Below, in pieces: positions 19,160 through 30,406 of a stretch of 64,000 bases of DNA. Every line of letters starts with the position of its first letter. Positions within the stretch are counted from its first letter, which is position 1. The stretch is from Branchipolynoe longqiensis (taxonomy: Eukaryota; Annelida; Polychaeta; Phyllodocida; Polynoidae), in contig CM059193.1 in the NCBI GenBank assembly GCA_030323885.1, positions 95,782,852 through 95,846,851 of the forward strand, written 5' to 3'. The notes under the pieces were generated by a model that was given only the letters and a program-made list of their open reading frames with translations, did not search any database and was not told the DNA's origin. The position numbers and the translations under genes are program-made.

Positions 19160-20180
19160 GATTCAGGCCATATACATCATAGGGGAAGGTGAGGGGTTGG
19201 CAAGGGCATTAGGCCCTAACGGGGATCCACAAGCAGTATAGCCCTCCTGGCAATACAGCTGACAAGATGAATACTGAGTGGGGAAAGTCATAATATCGAA
19301 TACCACCCAGCAGGAATGACTATTTCTATATATATATGATCTGATCATTGTTGGGGCTATCCTAGCAAACAAAGGATTTCATACACTGTATGATAATATA
19401 GTGCAACACCCCTGAAAATATAGCACAATTCTCATAGAGCGCCATGTTTAAAAAATGTGGGCTATATCACGGCAATAGCTAGCGATGTGGGGTAAGGTGT
19501 CAGTTGTCCCCACCCCCTAAAAAAAATGTGTTTAAGAAGAAGAACAACAACAGAGAAAACCCAGTATATAGTCTCCTGGAAATTTGCATTTCAGAGACTC
19601 TAGAGTTCAAAGTATTCTCAGGGGGGAGGAGGGAGAGCATATGCACCTCCACCCCCACCCCAGAGACCCCTAGTGCCTCGCATCTTTGGCACCCATTCCT
19701 TCCAAGAATGTATGTGCCACCCCAAGCAATAATTCCTAGCTACGGCTCTGTATTTTATCAGAAGGACCCTGTTAATAACTCAACTTACAGAACTTTGCCA
19801 TGTGAACCCCCATGAGCTTCTTCAGCTAATCGCACACTAAAATGCTTACTATTTTGTGCAAATCATTGTTGTGTGCTGCATTAAATCCACACTAAATGTA
19901 TTATGACATCTGGAAAAACTGGCCGGATAGTGTCGCGAAAGATCATACAAAAGAACAAAAAAAAAATCAGGAATAAAACAGCAAACTGACTGTCCTCGCT
20001 CCAATGCCTATGTGTGCCAGCCTGGCTTGTAGCGTCAGTAACTGACCTGGCACTCCACACCTCATGCACATCAACACCATTAAACAGTGTTAAACTCCAG
20101 ATGGCACGCCCTATACATAATGAGACACCATTGCTTGATTTCACCCAGGAATGTTTCACTGAGAAAATATGGTAGAAATA
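19160..20180. other. No gene recognised
   Basis: AT-moderate DNA without a credible ORF. 19160-19400 may hold 5' remnants of the LINE. Confidence 0.4.
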
Positions 20181-20194
20181 TGACACCTTCACCC

Positions 20195-20505
20195 TTTGGG
20201 TGAAGATTTAACACCGCCTTCATTAAATATATACATAAGTATATATTTAATGAAGGCGGTGTTAAATCTTCACCCTCACCCATCGATGGAAGATTTAACA
20301 GCGCCTTCATTAAATATATACATAAGTATATATTTAATGAAGGCGGTGTTAAATCTTCACCCTCACCCATCGATGGAAGATTTAACACCGCCTTCATTAA
20401 ATATATACATAAGTATATATTTAATGAAGGCGGTGTTAAATCTTCACCCTCACCCATCGATGGAAGATTTAACAGCGCCTTCATTAAATATATACATATG
20501 TATAT
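20195..20505. repeat. Tandem array of palindromic units (about 88 bp)
   Basis: Three and a half head-to-tail copies. Each unit is itself an inverted repeat: GATTTAACACCGCCTTCATT, a TA-rich centre, and the exact complement, followed by the spacer CACCCTCACCCATCGATGG. Both strands stay open for over 100 codons because of the repeat; these ORFs are artefacts. Confidence 0.85.
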
Positions 20506-20508
20506 ATA

Positions 20509-20688
20509 CAGTAAAAAACCTCTGTAACCGACCACCTCCACAGATCGACCACTCCCCTACATCGATCACTTTATTTTGGTCCGAACAATACCATTGTAAC
20601 CATATTCTAATTCCCTAAACGGACCACCTCCCTAAATGGACTGCTTAAAGTCGACCACCAGGTTGATCGATTTAGAGAAGATTTACTG
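20509..20688. mobile_element. Pogo-like MITE, copy 1
   Basis: 180 bp with terminal inverted repeats of the CAGTAAAACCTCTnTAAnC type (here CAGTAAAAAACCTCTGTAAC), flanked by TA on both sides. It shares GACCACTCCCCTA and AAGTCGACCACC-type blocks with three further copies. The TA target and CAGT ends suggest mobilisation by a Tc1/mariner-pogo transposase. No coding capacity. Confidence 0.8.
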
Positions 20689-21469
20689 TATATATATGTA
20701 TATATATATATGGATATATAGTGAGTATATTCCTATACGTGTATAAATCCTCGGTTGGAGCTATTTTATTATTATTATTATATATCATTATACGCTCGGT
20801 TTTCATCCAGAGCGATATCAGCTAGGATTTTGCCCGAGCCTATGGGGCGATGGTGGCGCCGCCACCGGGGTAATCCTGGTACTTATTTCCAACTACTCTG
20901 ATTCACGCTGCTCACTTGCAGGCCTGATGTCGACTCATGTTATGAATTACATCAGAGTCACACTTGGCTAAGTTAGGGTGGGCATAATTACGTGAGTCCT
21001 ATGCTAAGCCGATGCTAAGATTACGCTAGGCTGATGCTGTGTGTTCTGGAGACTTGTTAGCCTTGCATTGGGCCTTTTTTTAAATGTTAGAACTCATTGA
21101 CATGTGTTACAACTACGTTAGACTGATGTTTCGCCTAAGTCCACTCCATTGCACTGACATGCAACTACGCCCTGCAATGCCGAGAATTTTGAAGTATCTC
21201 AACATAAATAAGTGATTTCTATGTTCCCCACTCGCTGGCCTGTTACATCAAAGTGTGACAGGGGTATTACACCGATCGAACTCTGTATCTCCCTTGAAGC
21301 AGTAGTAAGTAAGCTAACACAATGATAGCCTCCTATGGTTAAGCAGGAGTCGGGACTACCATATATATGTATATATATGCATATATATGTAAACATATCT
21401 ATGTATATGCATACATACACATATATATGATGTATATATATGTATATATATATATGTACATATATGTAT
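20689..21469. other. Non-coding with TA-rich microsatellites
   Basis: TATATG repeats at 20689-20725 and 21360-21469. The middle (20760-21350) shows loosely repeated TAAGCTGATGCTAAG-like motifs and no gene. Confidence 0.5.
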
Positions 21470-23194
21470 ATGGGTCGTTTCATGGTCAATGGGACCAAAG
21501 TGTCAAAATGAATATTGTGTATTTTCCTAATTCTTTCGCTGAGTAGTCATTCTTGTCCATATTTATACTGATCATGTGAAGGAAAAGATAGTAGAGGTTA
21601 TCATTTTGTCAGAAAAACAAGAACTAATTGAGTAGCCAGCTCTAAGTGTGGCCTTATTAATCAACAAGTGTGGATTTATTAATAAAAATATTTATTTAAG
21701 AAAATATATTGCATGAAACAATTAGTTGTGATCCCCTAAGTGTAGAAATGCACTGTAAAGAAATCTGTATAGACTGGTTATATTCTTCCCAATTTTGAAT
21801 TGTGAACGTGACAATAGAAGGGGACACCAACAATAATATGGAACTTCAACATCATTTACTTCCCATAAAGCTTTGTAGAAAATGTATATCACTAGCCACG
21901 GTACTAGAACATAGCCTTACACATGCAACAATAGCAACTGTTTTTTTACTGAAGCTTTGGTATTTCCGGGATAACATATTTCCTAATTGTACAAGCATGG
22001 GACACAACAGTTACGTCCAGAACCAGTTTAATCACCATGGAATATTAAATGGACAAAATATATATATGCATACAAAATTAATATTTATTTAAAGTAAAAG
22101 TCTTCTTTTATTATTTCATTGACTAACAGGTAATATCCTATTCAAAATAAAGGTCAGTAGAAAAATCCACATTATCCATGTAACAAATGCATGCCTATAA
22201 CACACCATCATTTTGAAATGAACATGTTTGCTTTGTTTTACCATGTCACATCAAGGGTGCGAGAAAAGAACTACTAAAAAAACTGCAAACACTGCAGAAC
22301 AGAGCCCTAAAAATCTGTCTAAGAGTAGACAAGCTGCACCCCACCTATGACATACACAAAAGAACCAAAGTGAAACTACTAGAAAATAGGAGAATAATTC
22401 ATCTGAAAACATTAGCATATAGCTATAGTCAAAACATTAAACTTCTAACAAAACCACAAAGGGCTACTAGAGCAAATAATGCGCCACTACTAAAGCAGAC
22501 CAGAAGCCAAATAAAAGCTCATGAGAGAAGCACGCTGGAAATGGCTGCCAAGGTATGGAATGCCCAAACGGTTAAGGAACGACAAATTCCTGACCTAAAA
22601 ACTTACAAAAAATATCTTTGCAAAATAAGGCTAGGAAACCCCCACTAAGCTGCACTCCAAAGGGGCATGTGATATGTCACGGCCCACCAGCGGGACGCCC
22701 AATGGAAGGTAACCATGCCAAAAGTAGCCAGATAACACAAAACACAGCTACGTACAAGCCTATGACATGTAAATAGGAGTAGGCTAGTCTAGTAATAAGA
22801 GTAGAAAAAATAAATACATATATACCAAGAAAATCCAAAAAAACTAACATAGGCTATTAACCATACTAACCAATTATCTATCTGCTACTGAAATGCAGGC
22901 AAACAAATACCTTATCAGCAGCCACTGTGTGGTAAGATAACACCAACACTACAACTGGCCAGCATTGAAAACAAGCCTGGGTACCCGGGCTTATATGCTA
23001 TGGACAGTATAAATACAGCCTCATAAAAAAAAAAAAAATAAATAAAAAAAAGCCTTAATTTGTTCACATCTATACCTCCCATGTCTACGAATACCAATTC
23101 TATAAAGAAAATATCTCCTCTGCTCTTTCCATAATTGTTTTTCACCATTACATACTGGAAAATAGATTGGCCCCATTTACCATGGAAAGACCCA
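21470..23194. mobile_element. DNA-transposon-like repeat, family A, copy 2 (inverted)
   Basis: Ends are ATGGGTCGTTTCATGGTCAA at the left and the complement of ATGGGTCTTTCCATGGTAAA at the right. Interior blocks match 3273-4541 in inverse order. It is broken by a LINE between about 22252 and 23050. Removing the LINE restores the order seen in copy 1 (GAACAAATT, then ATGATGGTGT on the minus strand). Confidence 0.65.
22252..23050 (+). mobile_element. LINE, 5'-truncated copy (same family as 43150-44581)
   Basis: From GGTGCGAGAAAAGAACTACT onward it is almost identical to the 3' half of the LINE in DIRS-3. It encodes the C-terminal tail of ORF2 (for example RRIIHLKTLAYSYSQNIKLL), complete up to LCKIRLGNPH, then a 3' UTR ending in CAGCCTC and a poly(A)-like run. 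The frame at TKPQRATRANNAP is intact here but shifted in the other copy. The RT domain is absent. Confidence 0.85.
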
Positions 23195-23325
23195 TATATA
23201 TGTATATGATGTATATATGTATCTATATATGTATCTAGACACATATATATATATATATGTATGTATATATATGTATATATATATGTATAGATATATGTAT
23301 AGATATATGTATATATATGTATATA
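23195..23325. repeat. TATATG microsatellite
   Basis: Tandem TATATG and TATAGA units between family A and a pogo-like MITE. Another block follows at 23504-23740. Confidence 0.8.
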
Positions 23326-23503
23326 CAGAAAACCCTCTCCAAATCGATCGACCATGGGACCGACTTTAAGTGGTCCATTTAGGGAGGTGGTCGGTTTAGA
23401 GAGTTAGAATATCCTTAAAATGGTCTTGTTGGGACCCAATTAAGGTGATCGATATAGGGGAGTGGTCGATCTGTGAAGGGGTCGGTATAAAGAGGTTTTA
23501 CTG
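23326..23503. mobile_element. Pogo-like MITE, copy 2 (inverted)
   Basis: 178 bp, flanked by TA, with ends CAGAAAACCCTCTCC and AGAGGTTTTACTG. Orientation is opposite to copy 1. Centre block GGTCGATnnGGGGAGTGGTC. Confidence 0.8.
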
Positions 23504-23739
23504 TATATGTATGCATATGTATATGTATATATGTATCTATATATATATGTATGTATATGTATACAAGTATATATATGTATATATATCCATATATTTGTAT
23601 ATACATATATGTATACCCTGTCCTGATATGACCTTAGATGTTGCTAGGATGTAAAACAACAACAAACAAACAATATATATGAATATATACATGTATATAT
23701 GTATATATATATGTATATACAGAGAGAGAAGATTGTATG

Positions 23740-24400
23740 GAATTTATCTCGACATCTATACGATTGTCCTTTAATCTTTTTGTTTTAAGGGGCAAAAAAG
23801 AATTTTTCCACTAGTTTGTACAGACGTATGATCACCTCCATTTTGTGCCACATACACATATAAGCAATATAAGCCGTTATGTCAGTATCATAAACAGTCA
23901 TCACATTGACACAGTTTATATGTAGTTCTATGCTACATGGATGCCGTACTGCAGAGGAACAGCACCACTGTAGTTGTATATTTGCATGTCTTACAACCAG
24001 TTAAACCGAAACTTAGGTGTTTGCTCTGGACATTCATTCAATGTTTGTCATATTTGCTTTTATTGGTAGATGAATTTCATTTGTCTGGTTTTGGTCTGCT
24101 GTACCACTGGTCTTCTAGCCATGAGTGGTACAGTTATCTACGCAAAGTCATACGCGGTTTTTAAAGAATTATACAAATAGACATGATACAACAATAAGTA
24201 AACAAATATAAGGTACATCATGTTAGGATTCCACTTCTTTAGCAAGGTTGTGAATTCTTTTGTGAACCTTTTTTAAGAGTGAAATATGATTGTTTTTTAC
24301 CATAAGGAGCTGGCATTAGAGACACAATAGGGCATAGATTGGCCAGAAGAGGACCTGTAAGTTAATCTGCAATTTAACCTTTTATTCATATATATAAATC
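23740..24400. other. No gene recognised
   Basis: Unique-looking AT-rich DNA. One 75-codon ORF (23937-24164) has no recognisable domain, and I do not regard it as a gene. Confidence 0.4.
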
Positions 24401-24402
24401 AT

Positions 24403-24475
24403 GAAGCAAGGGTTCAAACCCACAATCTCCTGCAGGAAAATCCATCGCGCTATCCAGCCTAGCGATTCGGCCACC
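24403..24475 (-). repeat. tRNA-derived SINE head
   Basis: On the minus strand GTGGCCGAATCGCTAGG could be an A box and GGGTTTGAACCC is a good B box, about 40 bases apart. Acceptor-stem pairing is poor. Adjacent, a 98-bp unit (CCAGTGCTACTGATCCTACT) is tandemly duplicated at 24478-24672. Confidence 0.5.
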
Positions 24476-24672
24476 GCATCCAGTGCTACTGATCCTACTC
24501 AAAATGCATGAACTGTGATAACTAAAGTGATGTAATAAATGAACCATCACATAGAAGGTGCATAGTCCACCGCGTCCAGTGCTACTGATCCTACTCAAAA
24601 TGCACGAACTGTGATAACTAAAGTGATGTAATAAATGGACTATCACATAAAAGGTGCCTAGTCCGTTGGTCT

Positions 24673-26080
24673 TGAGGTTCGGTCATTACTTTAGTTTGAA
24701 GAAACTTTAATTCAAAATGTCTAACTGTGGAAATAACTTTGGGCGTGGCTGTAACCATCGACTTCAGCAGTAACATGCTCTATAACACGATTGCCGTTCA
24801 GCAAAAATGCTTGATAAATGCATCAGTGTCTATGTAGGGTATGTAGGACATTATCTAGATAGTTGTTTTGGTTTAGAAAATGTGATGCTTTCATCGAATT
24901 ATACAGCGTAAATGTTGGGGTTTTAATCCATCTGACCTATTCGACCAGCATGACGTCAGGACAAAGGGTGCCGGCGGTGAATATAGCATTCAGTATCCAA
25001 AAGTCAAAGTGTTCAGACATACTTTCACACCCCCCTCCACACACCCAACAGCTGCCCTTAGAAGTTAGAATGTGTGCAGTGGTTTGCTGGCTTTAGAGGC
25101 AACTTACCAACAAACAGGAGGACAGCAGGTAGCGCCAACTGCAGAACCAGAAGTGGCCGGCTTCCTGTCAGTCCCGACATTCTTTAATTCTGTGCCAGGT
25201 TCCTGTATGGGATGAACTTAGAGCTGTGTTGAAAGTGCTGCGTATATAGCCACACACTGATCCTCAGATATCTGACGGTACACTGGTTGTGGGCAGACCA
25301 CTGGTGGTCATGGTAAATATGAATACTGAGTCGCTATTTGAGGACTGGGAATGCTGCATCCCTATTGGTTGAAGTGAACGGCATGAACCCATGGACCTAT
25401 TTCATATGACGTCAGCATGGATATTTAGGTCAGTGCGCGTGCTGCTTGGCTGCAGGACAACACAATGTAGCTTGGCACCCCACTACCTAGATAGACCAAC
25501 CTAGACAGACTGTCACACTGGGAATTCAAAATGTCTTTCTTTCTCAAGGCATATTGGAAAACCAAGACAGTTCACATATATAGAAACAAATAGGGGTGAG
25601 CTGTCACAGTCTGCAACTACTTTAATATTGAGGATGGAACCTAACAAAATACATCATTAAAATGGGCATAAGTAGCACTTCAAAGTTGATATGAATAAAA
25701 TGCTCCTGTCTATAGTATGTTCATAATATTCAATTAAAACTACATTAAAATAAAGAGATAATCTTATTTTGCCTATAACATTGTGCTGTTTGTATTCTGG
25801 AATTAGTCATTTTTACTGGTAAACCACCGTGGTCTATTTAAAAAACTATTTGCTTAGAATCAAAATCCTGGTCATAGTTAATGAGAAATAACCAACAATA
25901 TGAACAAATCATGGTGTATAGCATCATATAAGCCATTACTCTAATGTACACATGGTCAGATGAGGTGGGTTTTTCTTAGCAGTGTACACAAAGATGGCCA
26001 CTGGAGGTGTGTGTGGGTGTGGGTGTGTGTGGGTGAGTGGGTGTGGGTGTAGGTGTGGGTGCAGAGTGGGTTTTCTCTGT
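24673..26080. other. No gene recognised
   Basis: Non-repetitive by eye. It includes GT-rich low complexity at 26000-26080. Short ORFs have no recognisable motifs. This is the longest stretch of the window without an identified repeat. Confidence 0.4.
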
Positions 26081-26236
26081 GGGTGGTATATCCATACAGT
26101 ATATGTGTATGTGCATATACAGACAGACATATACATGTATATATATGCATATACACATACATATATATATGCATATACATGGGCATGATTATAAACATAT
26201 ACACATATATATACAGTATATATCCATATATACTGG

Positions 26237-26522
26237 TGTAAGGGGACGCGGGGCTCTCCGGGTTGCCCTGACCATTGGTTAATGTGGGCGCTAACCGTGG
26301 GTCAGTGCTACCGTTCTGGTATATTATTGAGTGATCACCTGTTGAGACCGACACAGCTCCCTCAGGCGTGGTTCAGTGCATTCAACTGCCGGCAACTTTT
26401 TTTCTTTTTCTTAATTGGCTGGGCGGATCCCCAGGCAGGTATGATTATTGTTCTTGTTGGTTGCATTCAATAAAACGTATTCCCACACTGGTTCGTCTGT
26501 TCCGCATGCAGCGTAATTTACA
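26237..26522 (+). mobile_element. Solo LTR candidate
   Basis: 286 bp beginning TGTAAGGGG and ending TAATTTACA (canonical TG and CA, with TGTAA and TTACA inverted ends). It has a GTATATTATT box near 26317 and AATAAAACG near 26469 in the right order for promoter and poly(A) signal. No internal region flanks it, so it would be a solo LTR. Target duplication is not clear because both flanks are TA microsatellite. Confidence 0.55.
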
Positions 26523-26640
26523 TGTGGATATATGTGCATATGTACACATATATACATGTAGATACGTATATATACACATATACACACATATATATATACA
26601 CATATACACACATATATATACACATATACACATATATACA
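26523..26640. repeat. TATACACA microsatellite
   Basis: Tandem ATATACACAT-type units. Similar blocks lie at 26090-26230 and 27210-27750. All long ORFs in them (Tyr/Ile/His repeats) are artefacts. Confidence 0.85.
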
Positions 26641-26895
26641 CATATCATCATCATCATGCTGTCGGTCGCGATGCGACAAAGACTGCTTTCATTACTTGAC
26701 TGCCGCTCTCCATTTAGCTCTCTGCTGTGAGAGTTGTGTCCATGAGTCGGTCTTAATGTCTCTCAGCTTCAGGTTTCTCTTGATGGTATCTTTGAACCGG
26801 AGACGGGGGCGCCCTCTCTTTCTGTAGCCAGAAGACAGTTGAGAATAGAGGATCTGCTTTGGTAGCCTGTCTGATGACATCCTCATGAGACATTT
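26641..26895 (-). mobile_element. RTE-type LINE 3' end, truncated
   Basis: Nearly identical to 47084-47320: the minus-strand peptide LPKQILYSQLSSGYRKRGRP and RFKDTIKRNLKLRDIKTDSW, followed by a short 3' UTR ending GACCGACAGC and ATGATGATG repeats. The simple trinucleotide tail fits RTE-like elements. Confidence 0.85.
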
Positions 26896-27206
26896 CATGA
26901 AAGCTGCCTGCAAAAGTGTTGAAGTGCTGCTGGCTTTTGCAAGTTACCAGCGGCACTCTCTCGGGGAGCAAATAGAGGTTTCACACCGGCAAGAACATGT
27001 CAAGACAGGCGCAAAACTATTTGTCCCTGCAGTGGCTGGTCGGGAGATGTTGGGAGTTCCATACATCAACCGCCCTTAATGCTGCCACAGTGACATGGTT
27101 TTCTGTTTAGGGTTTTCTCCCTTAGCCTTCGGTTCTGTCAAGGACCTGTACCACAAGGCAGTGGTTTAGAACTCTGCAAGGCAGGGGCGTCAAACTCCCT
27201 GAGGTA
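26896..27206. other. No gene recognised
   Basis: Non-coding DNA between the LINE tail and a TA-rich microsatellite. Confidence 0.4.
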
Positions 27207-27209
27207 TTG

Positions 27210-27750
27210 CTATACCTGCATATATATGTGTATATACACATATATACGAGTATATATGCATGTATATATGTGTATATATGGCCATTTACACGCATATATA
27301 CACATTTAGACATGTATATAAGTATACATACAAATATATACACACATATAATCGTATATATACGCATACACACATATATACGGATATATATGTGTAGATA
27401 TGTGCATATATGTGTAGGTATGCGCATATATACACATATATACATGTTGATATGTAAATACACATAAATACGTGGATATATACATGTATATATGTGTATA
27501 TATGTGCATATATACACATATATACACATATATACATGTAGATAAGTATGCATACACATATATACACATATATACGTGTGTATATATACATATATACTCA
27601 TATATATGTGTAGATATGTGCATGTATGTGTATATATGCGCATATATACACATGTATATATGTATATATACACCTATATACACGTGTGTATATGTGCATA
27701 TATATGCACATGTGGATATATATGCATATATGTATGGATATACTGGTACT
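27210..27750. repeat. Long TATA/CACA microsatellite
   Basis: More than 500 bp of ATATACACATAT and ATATGTGTATAT units in alternating orientation. It is self-complementary in part. Confidence 0.85.
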
Positions 27751-28230
27751 GGTAATACCCGTATACTCAAACTTAAAAAGAAGGTTTGGCAGCAGTCATG
27801 GCTCAATGACCTAAGTTTTTCAGTTGGACAGTTTACAGATGCACCCCCCCCCCCCCCAAGCATCTTTGTGTTGGTGTAACCCTGCCAGCCATATAGACCA
27901 GGTTAAATGTAGTCATGCATGGTTGCCCCACCTTACACCTCCCCCCACACACACACACAAAGTAAGACAATAGCCAAACAGCAGCACTGGTCTGCAATCC
28001 ACACCACCACCAGCCCACCTCTAGCCACACCATTTTGGTCAATGATTATGTGGTGATATTTATTTTAATTTAATTTAATTTATATTTAAATTGAGTTATT
28101 TATTATCCTTACTATTTATTTTTTCAGATTATTTCTATCCATATTAGTTTCTCATTATTCACATGCTGTCAGGACCTCCCATCATTCTGCCACCAATTGG
28201 ACCAGTCTCGATTTAGCAGTGTTTAGCAGT

Positions 28231-28301
28231 TCCTTTGTATCTCAGATGGCAGAGTGTTGGTCTCACGATCAGAGGGTAACTGGTTCGAATCTTGGAACAG
28301 G
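28231..28301 (+). repeat. tRNA-like sequence in left foldback arm
   Basis: GTTCC and GGAAC could close an acceptor stem. ATCTCAGATGGCAGAGTG resembles an A box and GGTTCGAATC is a B box. The anticodon stem is poorly paired, so not a functional tRNA. Confidence 0.5.
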
Positions 28302-28379
28302 AATACTTGTTTAACAAAAGAACGTCTTAATAATTTTTTTTAAATTCATAATTATATTAATATTAATAAATATGCATTT

Positions 28380-29155
28380 ACCTTACTCGACATTAGTTGA
28401 CTTTACCAGGCTTGACTTTATCGGGCTTGACTTTACAGGGCTTGACTTTACCCAGCTCAACTTTAGACGGCTTGATTTTACCGGCTCGAATTTACCCGGC
28501 TCGACTTTACCCGGCTCGACTTTACCCGGCTCGACTTTACCAGGCTTGACTTTACCCGGCTCGACTTTACACGGCTCGACTTTACACGGCTCGACTTAAA
28601 CCGGCTCGACTTTAGCCGGCTTGACTTTACCCGGCTTGACTTTACACGGCTCGACTTTGCCCGGCTCAACTTTACGCGGCTCGACTTTACGTCAACTTTA
28701 GCCAACTTCGAGTTTAGCCGATGCGACTTTAGTGGACTAGACTTTAGCCAACTCGACTTTACCCGACTGGACTTCACCCGACTTGACTATACCCGACTTG
28801 ACATTACCCGACTTGACATCACCCGACTTGGCTCTGCCGGATTTGACTCTGCCTGACCTGACTTTGCCTGACCTGACTGCCCGACCTGACTTTGCCCGAC
28901 CTGACTATACTTTACCCGACCTGACTTTACCTACTTGACTTTACCCGACTTTGCTCGACTTTACCCAGCTTGACTTTACTCTGCTCGACTTTAACCAACT
29001 TGACTTTACCCGGCTTGACTTTACCTGGCTCAACTTTACACGGCTCGACTTTACCCGACTCGACTTTACCCGACTCGACTTTACCAGGCTCGACTTTACC
29101 CGACTCAACTTTACCAGGCTCGACTTTAACCGACTCGACATTACCCAGCTCGAGC
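28380..29155. repeat. 15-bp minisatellite, left arm (CGACTTTACCCGGCT)
   Basis: Over 40 head-to-tail units with substitutions. The subregion 28835-28910 uses GACTTTGCCCGACCT variants. Because the unit is 15 bp, each frame repeats five residues and stays open by chance. Confidence 0.9.
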
Positions 29156-29515
29156 CGGGAAAAGTAGAGCCAGGTAAAGTCGGGTCAGGTAAAGTTGTGT
29201 CGGGTGAACTCGTGTTGGTGAACTCATGTCGGCTGAAGTGGAATCGGGTGAAGTCGAGTCGGGTCAATACGACCTGGGTAAAGCCGACCCGGGTAAAGCC
29301 AAGCCGGGTAAAGCCGGGCCGGATAAAGCCGACCCGGGTAAAGCTGAGCCAGGTAAAGCCGAGCCGGGTAAAGCCGAGCCGGGTATAGCCGAGCCGGGTA
29401 AAGCTGAGCCGGGTAAAGCTGAGCCTGGTAAAGCCAAGCCGGGTAAAGCCAAGCCGGGTAAAGCCAAGCCAGATAAAGCCCAGCCAGGTAACATCAAGCA
29501 ATGTCGAGTTAGGTA
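29156..29515. repeat. 15-bp minisatellite, right arm (inverted)
   Basis: Units of GGGTAAAGCCGAGCC, the complement of the left array, about 24 copies. The arm is shorter than the left one. Confidence 0.9.
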
Positions 29516-29596
29516 ACGGCATATTTATTAATATTAATATAATTATGCATTTAAAAAAAGTAGTAAGACATTCTTTAAACAAAAAAAAAGTATTCC

Positions 29597-29667
29597 AGTT
29601 CCAAGATTCTAGCTGGTTACTGTCTGATCTTGAGACCAACACTCTGCCATCTGAACTACAGAAGAAC
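29597..29667 (-). repeat. tRNA-like sequence in right foldback arm
   Basis: Inverted diverged copy of 28231-28301. The B-box region reads CAGCTAGAATC on the minus strand. Confidence 0.45.
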
Positions 29668-29977
29668 TGCAACCCACAATGGTCCACCTGGTGCCAGAAT
29701 GCTGGCAGGTCCTGAAAGTAGGTGAAGAATGAGCAATCAATATGGATAGGAATAATATGAACAACATTCAATATAAAGGATAATAAATAAATAAATTTGA
29801 AAATAAATTCAATTAAATTTAAATAAATATCACCATATCATCATTGATTCATGACTGTCCAGCATGGTTTAGCTAGAGGTGGACATGACTGTCCAGCATG
29901 GTTTAACTAGTGTTGCTATGTGGCTATTGTTTTACGTTGTGTGTGTGCGGGTGGTAGGAGATTTCAGGTGGGGTAAC

Positions 29978-30406
29978 TATCCTGCATAAGGCATACTATC
30001 CTGCATAAGGCATATGTTTCAAAGTCCCCCTTTTCAGATCTGTATTAGATAAATTACATGCTAGAGCTTACCACATAGTAGAGATACACACACGACACAA
30101 CACACGGTCTGAGTCCAGCACCAGTAGAAGAGTACATGATAATAATTCTGGCTACTTAGTTTTTATTCAGTATATATATGTTTTCAGATACATGCAACAG
30201 TGGATGTTATAGACATTCTAATTGGCTCTTACACTCATGCACACCAGTCACTCCTAGCCCGCATGATCACTCCCTAACACAGCTCATCATTGGCTGCCTT
30301 CAGGACTCACCCCCTCCCACCCAGCTTTGGCCACCACCTAGCTATCTGAGATTACATAAGCTGTGGTGACTGTGTGGATGGGCGAGATAAGAGGGAAGGA
30401 TTGTGC
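29978..30406. other. No gene recognised
   Basis: Contains a 22-bp tandem duplication (ACTATCCTGCATAAGGCAT at 29978 and 29996) and otherwise non-coding DNA. Confidence 0.4.

Larger units (their letters stand above)
27921..29977. mobile_element. 2-kb foldback (palindromic) element
   Basis: The two halves are inverted copies: GGTTGCCCCACC at the left pairs with GGTGGGGTAAC at the right. Inward follow paired CA/GT tracts, a GCCCACCTCTAGC block, TGGTGATATTTATTTTAATT, a tRNA-like sequence, and a 15-bp minisatellite that also changes strand near 29150. Arms are about 1 kb and imperfect. Long inverted arms built of short tandem repeats are known from foldback (FB) transposons; a relation to those is inference. 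No protein is encoded. Confidence 0.75.

Noticed and set aside
20080..20618. Opposed 153- and 140-codon frames with LMKAVLN repeats
   Set aside because: Arise from palindromic tandem units; sense and antisense carry the same peptide.
27122..27863. Tyr/Ile/His-rich frames such as MYIYIY repeats
   Set aside because: TATA/CACA microsatellite translated in all frames.
28478..29771. Open frames with KSSRV, DFTRL or PGKAE pentapeptide repeats
   Set aside because: Product of the 15-bp minisatellite; no start context, no domain, and open on both strands.
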